From NCBI RefSeq assembly GCF_001426265.1, contig NZ_LMDG01000036.1, positions 163,534 through 227,533 of the forward strand: DNA of 64,000 nt, written 5' to 3'. Of this stretch, positions 18,312 through 29,095 are shown in pieces. This stretch comes from Rhizobium sp. Root1220 (GTDB taxonomy: Bacteria; Pseudomonadota; Alphaproteobacteria; Rhizobiales; Rhizobiaceae). The notes beneath the pieces are model-generated. The model saw only the letters and a program-made list of their open reading frames with translations. It ran no database searches and was not told the DNA's origin. How positions within the stretch are numbered: the stretch's first letter is position 1; the number at the start of each line of letters is the position of its first letter. The translations under genes and the position numbers were made by a program.

Positions 18312-21121
18312 ACGCCCTCCCCTTTGCGTTTGCCTACCCCGCGATCCTTGGCGCGCTCGCCGCACTTCCGGTCATCTGGTGGCTGCTGCGCCTGACGCCG
18401 CCCCGGCCAAAGAGCGAAGTCTTCCCACCGCTGAGGATTCTGGCAACGGTGCTGAAGCGCGAGGAAACGCCGGCGCAGAGCCCTTGGTGGCTGACGCTCC
18501 TGCGTATGCTGCTTGCAGCCGCGGTTATCCTCGCCATCGCCGATCCCGTCTTCAATCCGCGCACGAGTTCACTCGCCTCGGGCGGTCCGCTCGTTCTCTT
18601 TGTCGATAATAGCTGGGCGACGGCCCCCGATTGGGAGCGTCGTGTAAAGACGGCTGATGCGCTGATAGACGATGCCGAAGCGGCAGGAACGCCGGTTGCC
18701 ATAGCCTTCACCGCAGATCCGACCAACGACGCCGTTCCCGGGACCGCAGCCGCAGCTCGCGACAAACTGCGGGCCGCGGAGCCGAAGCCCCTCGTCCCCG
18801 ACCGTCAACGGGCCTTCGAGGCACTGCGCGCTGCGCTCAACGGCGTTCACCCCGGGACGCTGGCCTTTCTGACCGATGGCGCCGCATCACGCGACAACGA
18901 CGCGACCGTCCGCCAGCTCTCGGACCTGCAGCCGGCGCAACTGCGGCTGGTCGAGGGTGACGCGGCGGAGACCATTGCCATCACATCGGCGAACAACGCT
19001 GCGGATTCGATGACCGTTACCGCCACGCGGTTGAACAGCGGCGCTGCCGCCTCACTGCCGCTGACGGCGCAAGATGCGCAGGGCCGACCGATTGCCACGG
19101 GCTCTGTCAACTTTCAGCCCGGCCAGGCTGTCGCCACCGGCGCCATCGCCGCCCCCTTCGAAATGCGAAACGACTTCGCCCGCCTCAGCATCGACAATCA
19201 TGCGACGGCAGGCGCGGTCCATCTACTCGATGACGGCTTCAAGCGTCGGCGCGTCGTCCTGCTCTCGGGCGAAGCGGGCGATACCTTTCAGCCGCTGCTG
19301 TCGCCGCTCTACTATATCCAGCGCGCCCTGCAGCCTTATGCCGACCTGATCGAGCCGAACACGCCTGATCTCGCGACGTCGATCCCCGACCTCCTCTCAC
19401 AAAATCCGTCCGTCATCGTGATGGCCGATATCGGCAGGCTGCCGCAGGACACCTACGAACCGCTACAGCGCTGGATCGCCAACGGCGGGACGCTGATCCG
19501 TTTCGCCGGACCACGCCTCGCTGCCGCGCCCGCCGATGACCCGCTGGTTCCGGTCACGCTACGCCAGGGCGAGCGCGCGCTCGGTGGCGCGCTGTCATGG
19601 GCCGAACCGCAACCGCTTGCCGAGTTCCCGAACTTCGGCCCCTTTGCAGGAATGCCGAAGCCCACCGACGTGACCATCAAGCGCCAGGTCCTGGCGGAAC
19701 CGACGCCGGACCTCGCCGAACGCACCTGGGCAAGTCTTGCCGACGGAACGCCATTGGTGACGACGAAGCCGATCAGTGCCGGCCGGATCGTGCTGTTCCA
19801 TGTCAGTGCGGAGGCAACCTGGTCGGATCTGCCGATCTCCGGCAACTTCGTCGAAATGCTGCGCCGGCTTGTACAACTCTCCCGCTCGGGTGGTGTAACC
19901 TCGGAAACCGGCGGCGCCGCCACCGCCGAAGCCCTGCCGCCGTTTCGCCTGCTGACGGCATTGGGGGCACTGACCACGGAAACAGGAACCGCTCGGCCGC
20001 TGATTCCCAATGCGAAGGTCACCCCTGTCGCCGGATTTGACAATCCGCCCGGACTCTATGGTTCAGAAGAAGGCTTTACGGCGTTGAATGTCCTACAGAA
20101 AGATGCCGAGCTGAAACCGCTCGACACCTCGGGTGTGACAGCCGTTCGTGAAGGGCTGATCGGCGGTGAAACGTGGTCAGCCAAGCCGGCTCTTTTCCTG
20201 ATAGCATTCCTGCTCCTGCTGGCAGACAGTCTGATTGTGATGTTCATGAGTGGTGCTTTCTCTCGCCTGCGCCCCGCGGCCCGCACGGCCGCTCTGGTCG
20301 CCGTGGCTCTCAGCGCTGCGCTTCTGCTGCTGCCCGACCGTTCCCGGGCCGATGACTCCAAACCGGGTGACGACCAGATATTCCAGCGGCTGGACAATAC
20401 GCATTTGGCCTATGTCGTCACCGGCGAGCAGGATGTCGACAACATTTCGGAACGCGGGCTCGAAGGTCTGACCGAGTTCCTGACGTTCCGGACAACGCTT
20501 GAGCCGGCACCGCCCGTCGGGCTCGACTTGACGAAAGACGAACTGGCCTTCTATCCAATCATCTACTGGCCGGTTACGGCCACAGCGCCGATGCCGTCGG
20601 CCGCTGCGATCAACAGGATTGACGCCTACATGCGGTCCGGCGGAACAGTGCTGTTTGACACGCGTGACCAGTTCAGCGCGCTTGATACTGGCGGCGGGCC
20701 GGCCAGCGCCAATGGCGAGCGCCTGCAGCAGATTCTTGCCAATCTGGACATTCCACCACTTGAACCGGTTCCGACCGACCATGTTCTGACGAAGTCCTTC
20801 TACCTGCTTTCGAGCTTCCCCGGTCGCTACGCAGGCAGCCCATTATGGATCGAGGCCCGGCAGGACAATCACGCCGCCAACCCCAAGTCGACGGGGTCGG
20901 CCGACGGGGTGTCCCCGATTCTGATCACCGGCAACGATTTCGCCGGCGCCTGGGCTGTCGACCAGAGCGGCATGCCAATGCTGCCGACGGTGCCGCCGGA
21001 TGAAATGCAACGCGAATACGCCTACCGCAGCGGCGTCAACATCATGATGTACATGCTCACCGGCAACTACAAGACCGACCAGGTCCATATCCCTGCCCTG
21101 CTGGAACGGTTGGGACAGTGA
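18308..21121 (+). CDS. Large membrane protein with BatA-like N-terminus and DUF4159 C-terminus
   Basis: A 937-residue protein. Two N-terminal helices (about residues 5-30 and 60-80) with PPRPKSEVFPPLRIL between them match the aerotolerance-regulator (BatA) N-terminal domain. A vWA-like region follows (LVLFVDNSWA). A central helix pair lies near residues 625-685, and a C-terminal DUF4159 domain includes YMRSGGTVLFDTRDQ. I start at TTG 18308, which overlaps the DUF58 stop and has GGAGG upstream. The vWA metal site is atypical (DNSWA instead of DxSxS). Confidence 0.85.
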   Translation: MNALPFAFAYPAILGALAALPVIWWLLRLTPPRPKSEVFPPLRILATVLKREETPAQSPWWLTLLRMLLAAAVILAIADPVFNPRTSSLASGGPLVLFVDNSWATAPDWERRVKTADALIDDAEAAGTPVAIAFTADPTNDAVPGTAAAARDKLRAAEPKPLVPDRQRAFEALRAALNGVHPGTLAFLTDGAASRDNDATVRQLSDLQPAQLRLVEGDAAETIAITSANNAADSMTVTATRLNSGAAASLPLTAQDAQGRPIATGSVNFQPGQAVATGAIAAPFEMRNDFARLSIDNHATAGAVHLLDDGFKRRRVVLLSGEAGDTFQPLLSPLYYIQRALQPYADLIEPNTPDLATSIPDLLSQNPSVIVMADIGRLPQDTYEPLQRWIANGGTLIRFAGPRLAAAPADDPLVPVTLRQGERALGGALSWAEPQPLAEFPNFGPFAGMPKPTDVTIKRQVLAEPTPDLAERTWASLADGTPLVTTKPISAGRIVLFHVSAEATWSDLPISGNFVEMLRRLVQLSRSGGVTSETGGAATAEALPPFRLLTALGALTTETGTARPLIPNAKVTPVAGFDNPPGLYGSEEGFTALNVLQKDAELKPLDTSGVTAVREGLIGGETWSAKPALFLIAFLLLLADSLIVMFMSGAFSRLRPAARTAALVAVALSAALLLLPDRSRADDSKPGDDQIFQRLDNTHLAYVVTGEQDVDNISERGLEGLTEFLTFRTTLEPAPPVGLDLTKDELAFYPIIYWPVTATAPMPSAAAINRIDAYMRSGGTVLFDTRDQFSALDTGGGPASANGERLQQILANLDIPPLEPVPTDHVLTKSFYLLSSFPGRYAGSPLWIEARQDNHAANPKSTGSADGVSPILITGNDFAGAWAVDQSGMPMLPTVPPDEMQREYAYRSGVNIMMYMLTGNYKTDQVHIPALLERLGQ

Positions 21122-21122
21122 T

Positions 21123-23192
21123 ATGACAGTTGATTTTTCGCCGTTCATTCCATGGCCGATCCTGGCGGCACTGACGTTTGTTGCGGTTGTCATCGCAGCC
21201 TTCGCTATCTGGCGCGGCATTCGTGGCGCCTGGATTCGTTCGATCGCCGCGCTGGCCCTGCTGGCCGCCTTGGCCAATCCCCTGCTGCTTCAGGAGGATC
21301 GCGAGCATCTGTCGACGGTCGTGCCCGTCATCGTCGATCGCAGCCAGAGCCAGCAGACACCCGAACGCATCGAGATGACGAATGACGCTCTGGCGCAGTT
21401 GAAGGATCGCCTTGCGCGTTTCCCGGATATCGAGCCCCGTTACGTGGATGCAACGGAGCCGGAAGGGTCCGACGCCCCGTCGACCCGCCTCTTCAACGCG
21501 CTTTCCGCAGCTGTCGCCGACGTTCCGCCTGCCCGTATCGGCGGCGCAATTATGCTGACCGATGGCGAGGTGCACGATGTCCCCGGTGTCAATCAGGCTC
21601 TTGGATTCGACGCACCCATCCACGGTCTGATCACCGGCAAGGCCAATGAATTCGACCGCCGCATCGAGGTCATCAAGGCACCGCGCTTCGGCATCGTCAA
21701 TGAGGAGCAGCAACTGGTGCTGCGCGTCTTCGACGACGGCCCTAGCCCCGGCGGCACCGCCAACGTCACCGTGAAGTTGAACGGCGACGAAATCGCCACG
21801 CTGCAGGCCACCCCGGGCCAAGATACGCCCTTCTCCTTCAAGGTCTCTCGCGGTGGCAGCAACGTTCTCGAATTTTCCGTTGCCGGTCTGCCCGGCGAAG
21901 TCACGGAGGCAAACAACCGGGCCGTCCACGTCATCGACGGGATCCGCGAGAACCTGCGCGTGCTCCTCGTCTCGGGCGAGCCGCATGCGGGCGAACGTGC
22001 ATGGCGCAATCTGTTGAAATCCGACGCCTCGGTCGACCTCGTACACTTCACGATCCTGCGTCCACCGGAAAAACAGGACGGCACGCCGATTAATGAACTG
22101 TCGCTGATCGCTTTCCCGACGCGCGAACTCTTCGTCGACAAGATCAAGGACTTCGACCTGATCATTTTCGACCGTTATCAGCACCGCGGCGTACTGCCGA
22201 TCCTGTACTACGACTACATCGCGCAATATGTCGAGAACGGGGGCGCACTGCTGATCGCGGCCGGCCCTGAACATGCCGGTCAGGATTCGATCGCTCTGAC
22301 CCCGCTGTCATCGGTCCTGCCTGCTGCCCCGACCGGCCAGATGGTCGAGAAGGCCTTTTATCCGCGCCTCTCCGACGAGGGGAAGAAGCACCCAGTCACC
22401 CGCGGCCTCGACGGTTCATCCGACGAGCCGCCGCACTGGGGCCGCTGGTTCCGCAGTGTCGATGTCGACCCGCCGCAGGGCCAGACGGTCATGGTCGGCG
22501 CAGACAATCACCCGCTGCTTGTGTTGAACCGTGCCGGACAAGGCCGTGTCGCCATGCTGCTCTCCGATCAGGGTTGGCTCTGGGCCCGTGGCTTCGAGGG
22601 CGGTGGTCCGCATGTCTCGCTCTACCGCCGGATCGCCCACTGGCTGATGAAGGAGCCTGCGCTTGAGGAGGAAGCACTGACCGCTCGCGCCTCCGGCCGA
22701 ACACTGGAAATCACCCGCCAGACGATCGGTGGAGCTCCCGGCGATGCCACCGTGCGCTACCCGTCCGGACGGACCGAAACCCTTCCGCTGGAACAATCCG
22801 AGCCAGGCCTGTTCAAGGCCGAGAAAAAGATGGACGAGATCGGCCTCTTCGAGATCCGCAATGGCGACTTGATCACGCTTGTTCATGTCGGTGCAGTCGA
22901 CGCTCCGGAATTCAAGGCGATGATCTCGACGACAGAGGCGCTGAAACCTATCGCCGACAAGACCAGGGGTCTCACCGCCCGCGTTTCTGACGCGAACGGC
23001 GCAATCAGCATTCCACCGATCCTGCCGGTTCGTGGCCAAATTCGCGTCGCCGATGGCGAGCGGATGCAGCTCCATATGACAAACGAGACGGTGCTTAAGG
23101 GCATCAACACCTTGCCGCTTTTCGCAGGCTTTGCCGGTGTCGGCATTCTGTTGCTTGCGTTCGGTTCCATGTGGTGGCGCGAGGGTCGATAG
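21123..23192 (+). CDS. Membrane protein of the MoxR operon (glutamine-amidotransferase-like/vWA-like)
   Basis: A 689-residue protein, with membrane helices at residues 10-60, a long periplasmic or cytosolic middle, and one helix at the C-terminus (LFAGFAGVGILLLAFGSMWW). The segment IVDRSQSQQT resembles a vWA first strand. The region around LLIAAGPEHAGQ resembles the GATase-like fold seen in such operons. It starts 1 bp after the DUF4159 stop. It is likely to be part of the same membrane complex; no enzymatic activity can be assigned. Confidence 0.8.
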   Translation: MTVDFSPFIPWPILAALTFVAVVIAAFAIWRGIRGAWIRSIAALALLAALANPLLLQEDREHLSTVVPVIVDRSQSQQTPERIEMTNDALAQLKDRLARFPDIEPRYVDATEPEGSDAPSTRLFNALSAAVADVPPARIGGAIMLTDGEVHDVPGVNQALGFDAPIHGLITGKANEFDRRIEVIKAPRFGIVNEEQQLVLRVFDDGPSPGGTANVTVKLNGDEIATLQATPGQDTPFSFKVSRGGSNVLEFSVAGLPGEVTEANNRAVHVIDGIRENLRVLLVSGEPHAGERAWRNLLKSDASVDLVHFTILRPPEKQDGTPINELSLIAFPTRELFVDKIKDFDLIIFDRYQHRGVLPILYYDYIAQYVENGGALLIAAGPEHAGQDSIALTPLSSVLPAAPTGQMVEKAFYPRLSDEGKKHPVTRGLDGSSDEPPHWGRWFRSVDVDPPQGQTVMVGADNHPLLVLNRAGQGRVAMLLSDQGWLWARGFEGGGPHVSLYRRIAHWLMKEPALEEEALTARASGRTLEITRQTIGGAPGDATVRYPSGRTETLPLEQSEPGLFKAEKKMDEIGLFEIRNGDLITLVHVGAVDAPEFKAMISTTEALKPIADKTRGLTARVSDANGAISIPPILPVRGQIRVADGERMQLHMTNETVLKGINTLPLFAGFAGVGILLLAFGSMWWREGR

Positions 23193-23195
23193 ACC

Positions 23196-23618
23196 ATGGC
23201 CGGCTTGGAGCTGACAGCCTCGCCCTCCCCCGAGGACCTTGCCGCGATCGGCGACGCACTCGCCGCATTCAACATCAGCGATGTCGGCCCTGCGGAACGG
23301 CAGGTGCTCGCCGTTCTCATTCGCGATACCGACGGCAAGATAACGGGTGGGCTGTCAGGCTATACTGCCTGGGGGTGGCTTTTCACCCAGTGGCTCTACA
23401 TCCCCGACAGCGAGCGCGGCAAAGGGTTGGCAGCCAAGATTCTATCCATGGCCGAACAAGAGGCCGCCGCGCGCGGTTGTCACGGCGCCTGGATCGATAC
23501 ATTCAATCCGCGGGCGCTCCGCGTCTACCAGCGGCATGGGTATGAGGTCTTCGGAGAACTGCCCGACTTCCCAAGGGGCCGAACGCGCAGCTTCCTGCGA
23601 AAGCTGCTGGACCAGTAG
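23196..23618 (+). CDS. GNAT-family acetyltransferase
   Basis: A 140-residue acetyltransferase with the acetyl-CoA loop region SERGKGLAAKILSMAEQEA (motif A, R/Q-x-x-G-x-G/A type), followed by GCHGAWIDTFNPRALRVYQRHGYEVFGEL, typical of motif B and the C-terminal strand. The ATG lies 3 bp after the preceding stop, so it is the last gene of the MoxR operon and probably cotranscribed. The substrate is unknown. It converges with an MFS gene with a 2-bp gap. Confidence 0.85.
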   Translation: MAGLELTASPSPEDLAAIGDALAAFNISDVGPAERQVLAVLIRDTDGKITGGLSGYTAWGWLFTQWLYIPDSERGKGLAAKILSMAEQEAAARGCHGAWIDTFNPRALRVYQRHGYEVFGELPDFPRGRTRSFLRKLLDQ

Positions 23619-23620
23619 CC

Positions 23621-24931
<1,311 letters not shown>

Positions 24932-25000
24932 GTGGTTCCCCCAAGCCCCTGAAACATCACATGAAGCGCACTTCAGACCCAAGGCAATACCGCATGCTGG

Positions 25001-25501
25001 CTATTTTCGCCAGCCGATAATTCCGTGCAGCCTGCCATGAGTATCGTCTGCGAACGGAACCACGAGAACGCGGGCAGGATCGACCGGACCGGGGAATGCA
25101 AGCGCGTTGTGTACGACCTTCTCGAAGCCGAGCGGGCCGTAGTAAGGCGGATCGCCGATCAGAATGACAGCTTCGGAGCCCTTGCGCCGCGCCGCCTCGA
25201 CAGCAATGCGGACGAGCTCCCGACCGATACCGCGGCTCTTGTGTGAAGGCCGAACCGCCAGCGGTCCGAGCAGATGTCCTTTGACCGAACCTGCCGTTAC
25301 AGGCGTCATCCGCACCGAAGCGATCGTCTCGCCATCATCCGCGCAGATGAACGACAACGACAGGTCGTGTGGTCCCTGCTCGCGGATACGGGCAGCGGCA
25401 CGGGCGTGCCGCCCGGGGCCGAACGCTTCTTCGTTGATATGTTCGATAGCTGCGTCGTGCGACGCGTCCTCGGTGAGGTAGACCAGATCGTGCTTGTGCA
25501 T
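25001..25501 (-). CDS. GNAT-family acetyltransferase (YhbS-like)
   Basis: A 166-residue N-acetyltransferase. The core LLGPLAVRPSHKSRGIGRELVRIAVEAARRKG contains the acetyl-CoA pyrophosphate loop (SRGIGRELV), and GDPPYYGPLGFEKV follows, as in the YhbS group. The start is the ATG at 25501; the ribosome site is weak. It ends 70 bp before the MFS gene start in the same orientation, so the two could be cotranscribed. The substrate is unknown. Confidence 0.85.
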   Translation of the reverse strand: MHKHDLVYLTEDASHDAAIEHINEEAFGPGRHARAAARIREQGPHDLSLSFICADDGETIASVRMTPVTAGSVKGHLLGPLAVRPSHKSRGIGRELVRIAVEAARRKGSEAVILIGDPPYYGPLGFEKVVHNALAFPGPVDPARVLVVPFADDTHGRLHGIIGWRK

Positions 25502-25771
25502 GATGAGACGGAAACCGGATAGACGAAAATGATGGGTTCTCGAGCACGCCCTCAGGCGTTCGGGAGCATTAGCGTCGTCGCAGGTTTCTCGGTAGAGACA
25601 TCAATCAGGTTCCAAATGTGGAAACGCCGATAGCAGGAAAAAAATCGGTCGTCCATTGGAAAAAACAGCCGGGCCACATGCCGCGACGCAGTGTTCAATT
25701 TTTCTTGGCCTGCCAAGTCGCGCGAGATGCGATACGTTCCATCGCAACAAGGCAATATGAAGGATGGAAAC

Positions 25772-26758
25772 ATGGGCATGCTGGTTGACGGCGTCTGGCA
25801 TGACGTCTGGTACGATACGAAGGAAACCAAGGGGCATTTCAAGCGCGCAGCGTCACAGTTTCGCAACTGGGTGACCATCGACGGCGAAGCCGGCCCTTCA
25901 GGCGTCGGCGGATTCAAGGCCGAGGCCGGACGCTATCACCTCTACGTGTCGCTCGCCTGCCCGTGGGCGCACCGCACGCTGATCTTCCGCAAGCTGAAGA
26001 AGCTCGAAGACCTGATCTCGGTTTCGGTCGTTGATCCGCTGATGCTGGAAAACGGCTGGGAGTTCAAGGTCGGCGACGGAGCCACCGGCGACAACCTTTT
26101 CGGTTCGCGGGCGTTGTGGGAAGTTTATGTGAAGGCCGACCCGCATTATTCCGGTCGTGTGACCGTGCCGGTGCTCTGGGACAAAAAGACGAACACGATC
26201 GTCAACAACGAATCCGCGGAGATCATCCGGATGTTCAACAGCGCCTTCGATCCCCTGACGGGTTCGACGCTGGATTTCTATCCGCAAGACCTGCGCTCGG
26301 AAATCGATGATCTGAACGCCATCGTCTACGATACGGTCAACAACGGCGTCTACAAGTCGGGTTTCGCGACATCGCAGGAAGCTTATGCCGAGAACGTGAT
26401 CAAGCTGTTCGAAACCCTGGACCTGCTGGAAGAGCGGCTCGGCAAGGGTCGCTACCTGCTCGGTGATCAGTTGACCGAAGCGGACTGGCGCCTGTTCACG
26501 ACGCTGGTGCGTTTCGATGCGGTCTACGTCGGCCACTTCAAGTGCAACATCCGTCGGATCGACGACTATCGCAACCTTTCAGCCTACCTGCGTGACCTCT
26601 ACCAGGTGCAGGGCGTCAAGGAGACGGTCGACTTTCACCATATCAAGAACCACTACTACCGAAGCCACGGGACGATCAATCCGACCGGAATCGTACCGGT
26701 CGGCCCGGCGCTCGATCTCGATCGGCCACACGGTCGCGCGCGGCTTGCGGCGGCCTGA
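25772..26758 (+). CDS. Glutathionyl-hydroquinone reductase (Xi-class glutathione transferase)
   Basis: Reduces glutathionyl-(hydro)quinones with glutathione. The 328-residue length matches the YqjG/Ecm4 family. The catalytic cysteine lies in LACPWAHR (Cys63 with this start). The other family features are the N-terminal FKRAASQFRNW and the C-terminal region with HIKNHYYRSHGTINPTGIVP. I chose the ATG at 25772 because AAGGA lies 7 nt upstream; earlier in-frame starts at 25757 and 25691 exist. Monocistronic by spacing. Confidence 0.93.
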   Translation: MGMLVDGVWHDVWYDTKETKGHFKRAASQFRNWVTIDGEAGPSGVGGFKAEAGRYHLYVSLACPWAHRTLIFRKLKKLEDLISVSVVDPLMLENGWEFKVGDGATGDNLFGSRALWEVYVKADPHYSGRVTVPVLWDKKTNTIVNNESAEIIRMFNSAFDPLTGSTLDFYPQDLRSEIDDLNAIVYDTVNNGVYKSGFATSQEAYAENVIKLFETLDLLEERLGKGRYLLGDQLTEADWRLFTTLVRFDAVYVGHFKCNIRRIDDYRNLSAYLRDLYQVQGVKETVDFHHIKNHYYRSHGTINPTGIVPVGPALDLDRPHGRARLAAA

Positions 26759-26767
26759 GCGAAAGTT

Positions 26768-27244
26768 CTACCAGATATGGGCCGGCGCATGCTCCCCGGC
26801 GAGTTCCGCCAGGCGTCGGCGCGTTGCCGACGTCGTCCCCTGCGGTAGATCATCTAGTGCGAAGAAACCGCATTCGATGATTTCGCGATCAGGCGCGCGT
26901 GGCGCCGTCTGCGTCACCTTGGCCCGATAGAAAAGGACATGATCCCGTCGGCTCGCGGATGTGTTGAGGTAGACGTGGAATAGCTGTGGTCGCCCGACGA
27001 TCTGCAGATTGCCTTCTTCGCGAAGCTCCTTGATCAGAGCTTCCTCGGCTGTCTCGTGGCGCTCAAGCCCGCCGCCCGGCATGTGCCATCCGGGCACGTA
27101 ACTGTGTCGCACAAGAAAGATTCGCCCGGCGGAATCGAAGCACGCGGCCCGAACCCCCATCGTCATTCCACGAGCAATTGCGAAATAAGTGTGCGCGATG
27201 CGCATCAGCAGCCGTGACTGCCAGGGGCGAATGTGTCTGTTCAC
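26768..27244 (-). CDS. Nudix hydrolase
   Basis: A 158-residue nudix protein converging on the reductase gene with a 9-bp gap. The box is GGGLERHETAEEALIKELREEGNL: it follows G-x5-E-x7-R-E-U-x-E-E-x-G but has lysine at the usual arginine of RE, which could alter activity. I use the GTG start at 27244, which has GGAAG upstream; an ATG at 27205 would shorten it by 13 residues. Substrate unknown. Confidence 0.82.
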   Translation of the reverse strand: MNRHIRPWQSRLLMRIAHTYFAIARGMTMGVRAACFDSAGRIFLVRHSYVPGWHMPGGGLERHETAEEALIKELREEGNLQIVGRPQLFHVYLNTSASRRDHVLFYRAKVTQTAPRAPDREIIECGFFALDDLPQGTTSATRRRLAELAGEHAPAHIW

Positions 27245-27317
27245 GCTTCTTCCAATTTCATAGTCCGTTCAAGCAGATGTGTTTGAATTGCAGACTTCCT
27301 GGGCTATGTGTCGTCGG

Positions 27318-28226
27318 ATGTTCAAGCTTGCGCACATTTCAGACATTCATCTCGGGCCATTGCCCCGCCTTTCAGTCCGCGAACTGTTCTCCAAGCGCAT
27401 CACCGGCTTTGTGAACTGGCATCGCAATCGGCGCAAGCACCTTTTCGGCAGCACGCTTGACGTGCTGCTAGACGATATCCGCGCCAGGCAAGCCGATCAT
27501 CTTGCGATAACCGGCGATCTGGTAAACCTCGCAAGCGGCATCGAAATCCGCGCCGCCGCTGCCTGGCTGAAGGAGCTGGGCGACCCAGCGGACAATTCCG
27601 TCGTACCTGGAAATCACGACGCTTATGTGCCCGGTGCCTACGAAAAATCGATGCGCGCCTGGTACGACAATGTCCGCGGCGATCTTGCTCCACCGCACTG
27701 GGAGGAGGATCGTCACGTTTTTCCGTATCTGCGCGTTCGCGGCAAAGTCGCCATCGTCGGCTGTTCGACGGCGCTGGCTACCCCACCCTTCGCCGCCAGC
27801 GGCTTTTTCGGCGAGAGGCAAGCCCGCGAGACCGTCAACATGCTGCGCGCCGCTGGCGAGGCCGGGCTTTTTCGCGTCGTGATGATCCACCATCCCCCGA
27901 TCCGCGGCGCGACGTCATTTCACAAACGGATGATCGGCATTCGCCGCTTCGCCGCAGTCGTATCAACGGGCGGCGCCGAGCTGGTGTTGCACGGCCATAC
28001 ACATCTGAACACCCTTCACTGGCTGCGCGGACAAACCGGCCCCGTGCCGGTGGTCGGTATCGCCTCCGCTTCGCAGGGCCCCGGTGGCATCAAGCCACCC
28101 GCCGCCTACAATCTCTTCAACATCGGCGGTTCGCCCGGCTACTGGGAACTGACTGGCGAACGTTTCAGCATCAACGAAATGGGCGATGGCGTGTGTCAGG
28201 AAAGCGTTGATATTTTCAGGCCTTAG
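27318..28226 (+). CDS. Calcineurin-like metallophosphoesterase
   Basis: A 302-residue phosphoesterase with the full metal-site series: AHISDIHLG (D-x-H), ITGDLVN (G-D), VPGNHDAY (G-N-H-D), a later MIHHPP (H), and LHGHTHLN (G-H-x-H). All catalytic histidines and aspartates are present. Starts at 27306 and 27279 are possible in frame; 27318 places the first strand directly at the N-terminus. There is no signal peptide, so it is probably cytosolic. Substrate unknown. Confidence 0.88.
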   Translation: MFKLAHISDIHLGPLPRLSVRELFSKRITGFVNWHRNRRKHLFGSTLDVLLDDIRARQADHLAITGDLVNLASGIEIRAAAAWLKELGDPADNSVVPGNHDAYVPGAYEKSMRAWYDNVRGDLAPPHWEEDRHVFPYLRVRGKVAIVGCSTALATPPFAASGFFGERQARETVNMLRAAGEAGLFRVVMIHHPPIRGATSFHKRMIGIRRFAAVVSTGGAELVLHGHTHLNTLHWLRGQTGPVPVVGIASASQGPGGIKPPAAYNLFNIGGSPGYWELTGERFSINEMGDGVCQESVDIFRP

Positions 28227-28374
28227 CGCACCAGACGGAATCTCTTCGTCAACGGTTTGATTCGGCGTCTGAAGATGGCACTATGCCCGCGACGATCCGC
28301 ATTCACCCCCTTGGTATTTCGCGATCAAGAGGTACAATCCTCGTCTCTGCGTCACCCATCCATGGAGTCATCGC

Positions 28375-28935
28375 ATGTCCTACGCTCTCCCCTCGCTTCG
28401 TACCCTTACTCTGGCCGGCTGTCTCGCTTTCACCTTTTCAGCACCGGCGTTTGCCGTTGGTGACGAGAGCGATGAGACGAAGCCGCCACCGAAGACCGAG
28501 ACGACCACCAGGTGCGCGAACGGCAAGGTTTGGGACAAGAACAAGAAGCAATGCGTGGTTCCGAAGAAGAGCAGCTTCAACGACGACGATCTTTACAACG
28601 CAGCCCGCGAATTTGCCTATGCCGGGCAGTACGACAACGCGCTCACCGTGCTGCACCTCGCAAGCAACCAGAATGATCCCCGCATCCTGAACTATCTCGG
28701 CTATGCGAACCGCAAAGCGGGCCGGATGGAACTGGGAATGTCGTACTACCGCAAGGCCCTGCAGGCAGATGAGAACTATATTCTTGCCCGGTCATACATG
28801 GGACAAGCTTTGGTGGAACAGGGAGACGTGCAGGGCGCGCGCGTCCAGCTCGTGGAGATTCGCGATCGCGGCGGCGATCAGACATGGGCGTACCGCTCTC
28901 TGCTGCAGGCGTTGAACGGATACCGAACCTACTGA
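28375..28935 (+). CDS. Secreted TPR-repeat protein
   Basis: A 186-residue protein with a cleavable signal peptide (about residues 1-27, ending APAFA-V). A short segment with two cysteines around a Trp-Asp (CANGKVWDKNKKQC) follows, then about three tetratricopeptide-like repeats (YNAAREFAYAGQYDNALTVL, NYLGYANRKAGRMELGMSYY, RSYMGQALVEQGDVQGARVQ). Likely a periplasmic scaffold. GGAG precedes the ATG by 7 nt. It lies 160 bp upstream of the sigma factor pair in the same direction, and two inverted repeats lie between them. Confidence 0.85.
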   Translation: MSYALPSLRTLTLAGCLAFTFSAPAFAVGDESDETKPPPKTETTTRCANGKVWDKNKKQCVVPKKSSFNDDDLYNAAREFAYAGQYDNALTVLHLASNQNDPRILNYLGYANRKAGRMELGMSYYRKALQADENYILARSYMGQALVEQGDVQGARVQLVEIRDRGGDQTWAYRSLLQALNGYRTY

Positions 28936-28986
28936 ACGGACATGCTACCGAAGAAAAGCTTTGAGAAGCCGTAGGATACACCGACC

Positions 28987-29003
28987 GATGCTTGCGAAGC
29001 ATC
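28987..29003. repeat. Inverted repeat GATGCTT-GCG-AAGCATC
   Basis: Perfect 7-bp stem with a 3-nt loop, 52 bp after the TPR gene stop. No T-run follows, so it is a weak terminator candidate. It is the first of two perfect inverted repeats in the gap before the sigma factor gene. Confidence 0.4.
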
Positions 29004-29052
29004 AGGGACTTGTATCATAAAGGACACAGAGCCGGTATAAGTCTGTTTACTG

Positions 29053-29076
29053 CTGGACGGTCGTCCGACCGTCCAG
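29053..29076. repeat. 10-bp perfect inverted repeat just upstream of the sigma factor gene
   Basis: CTGGACGGTC (29053-29062) pairs perfectly with GACCGTCCAG (29067-29076) across GTCC, ending 19 bp before the ATG at 29096. There is no poly-T tail. It could be a terminator lacking a U-tract, an operator, or a 5'-UTR hairpin affecting translation of the sigma factor. Confidence 0.5.
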
Positions 29077-29095
29077 GCATTACTTTGGAAAGACT

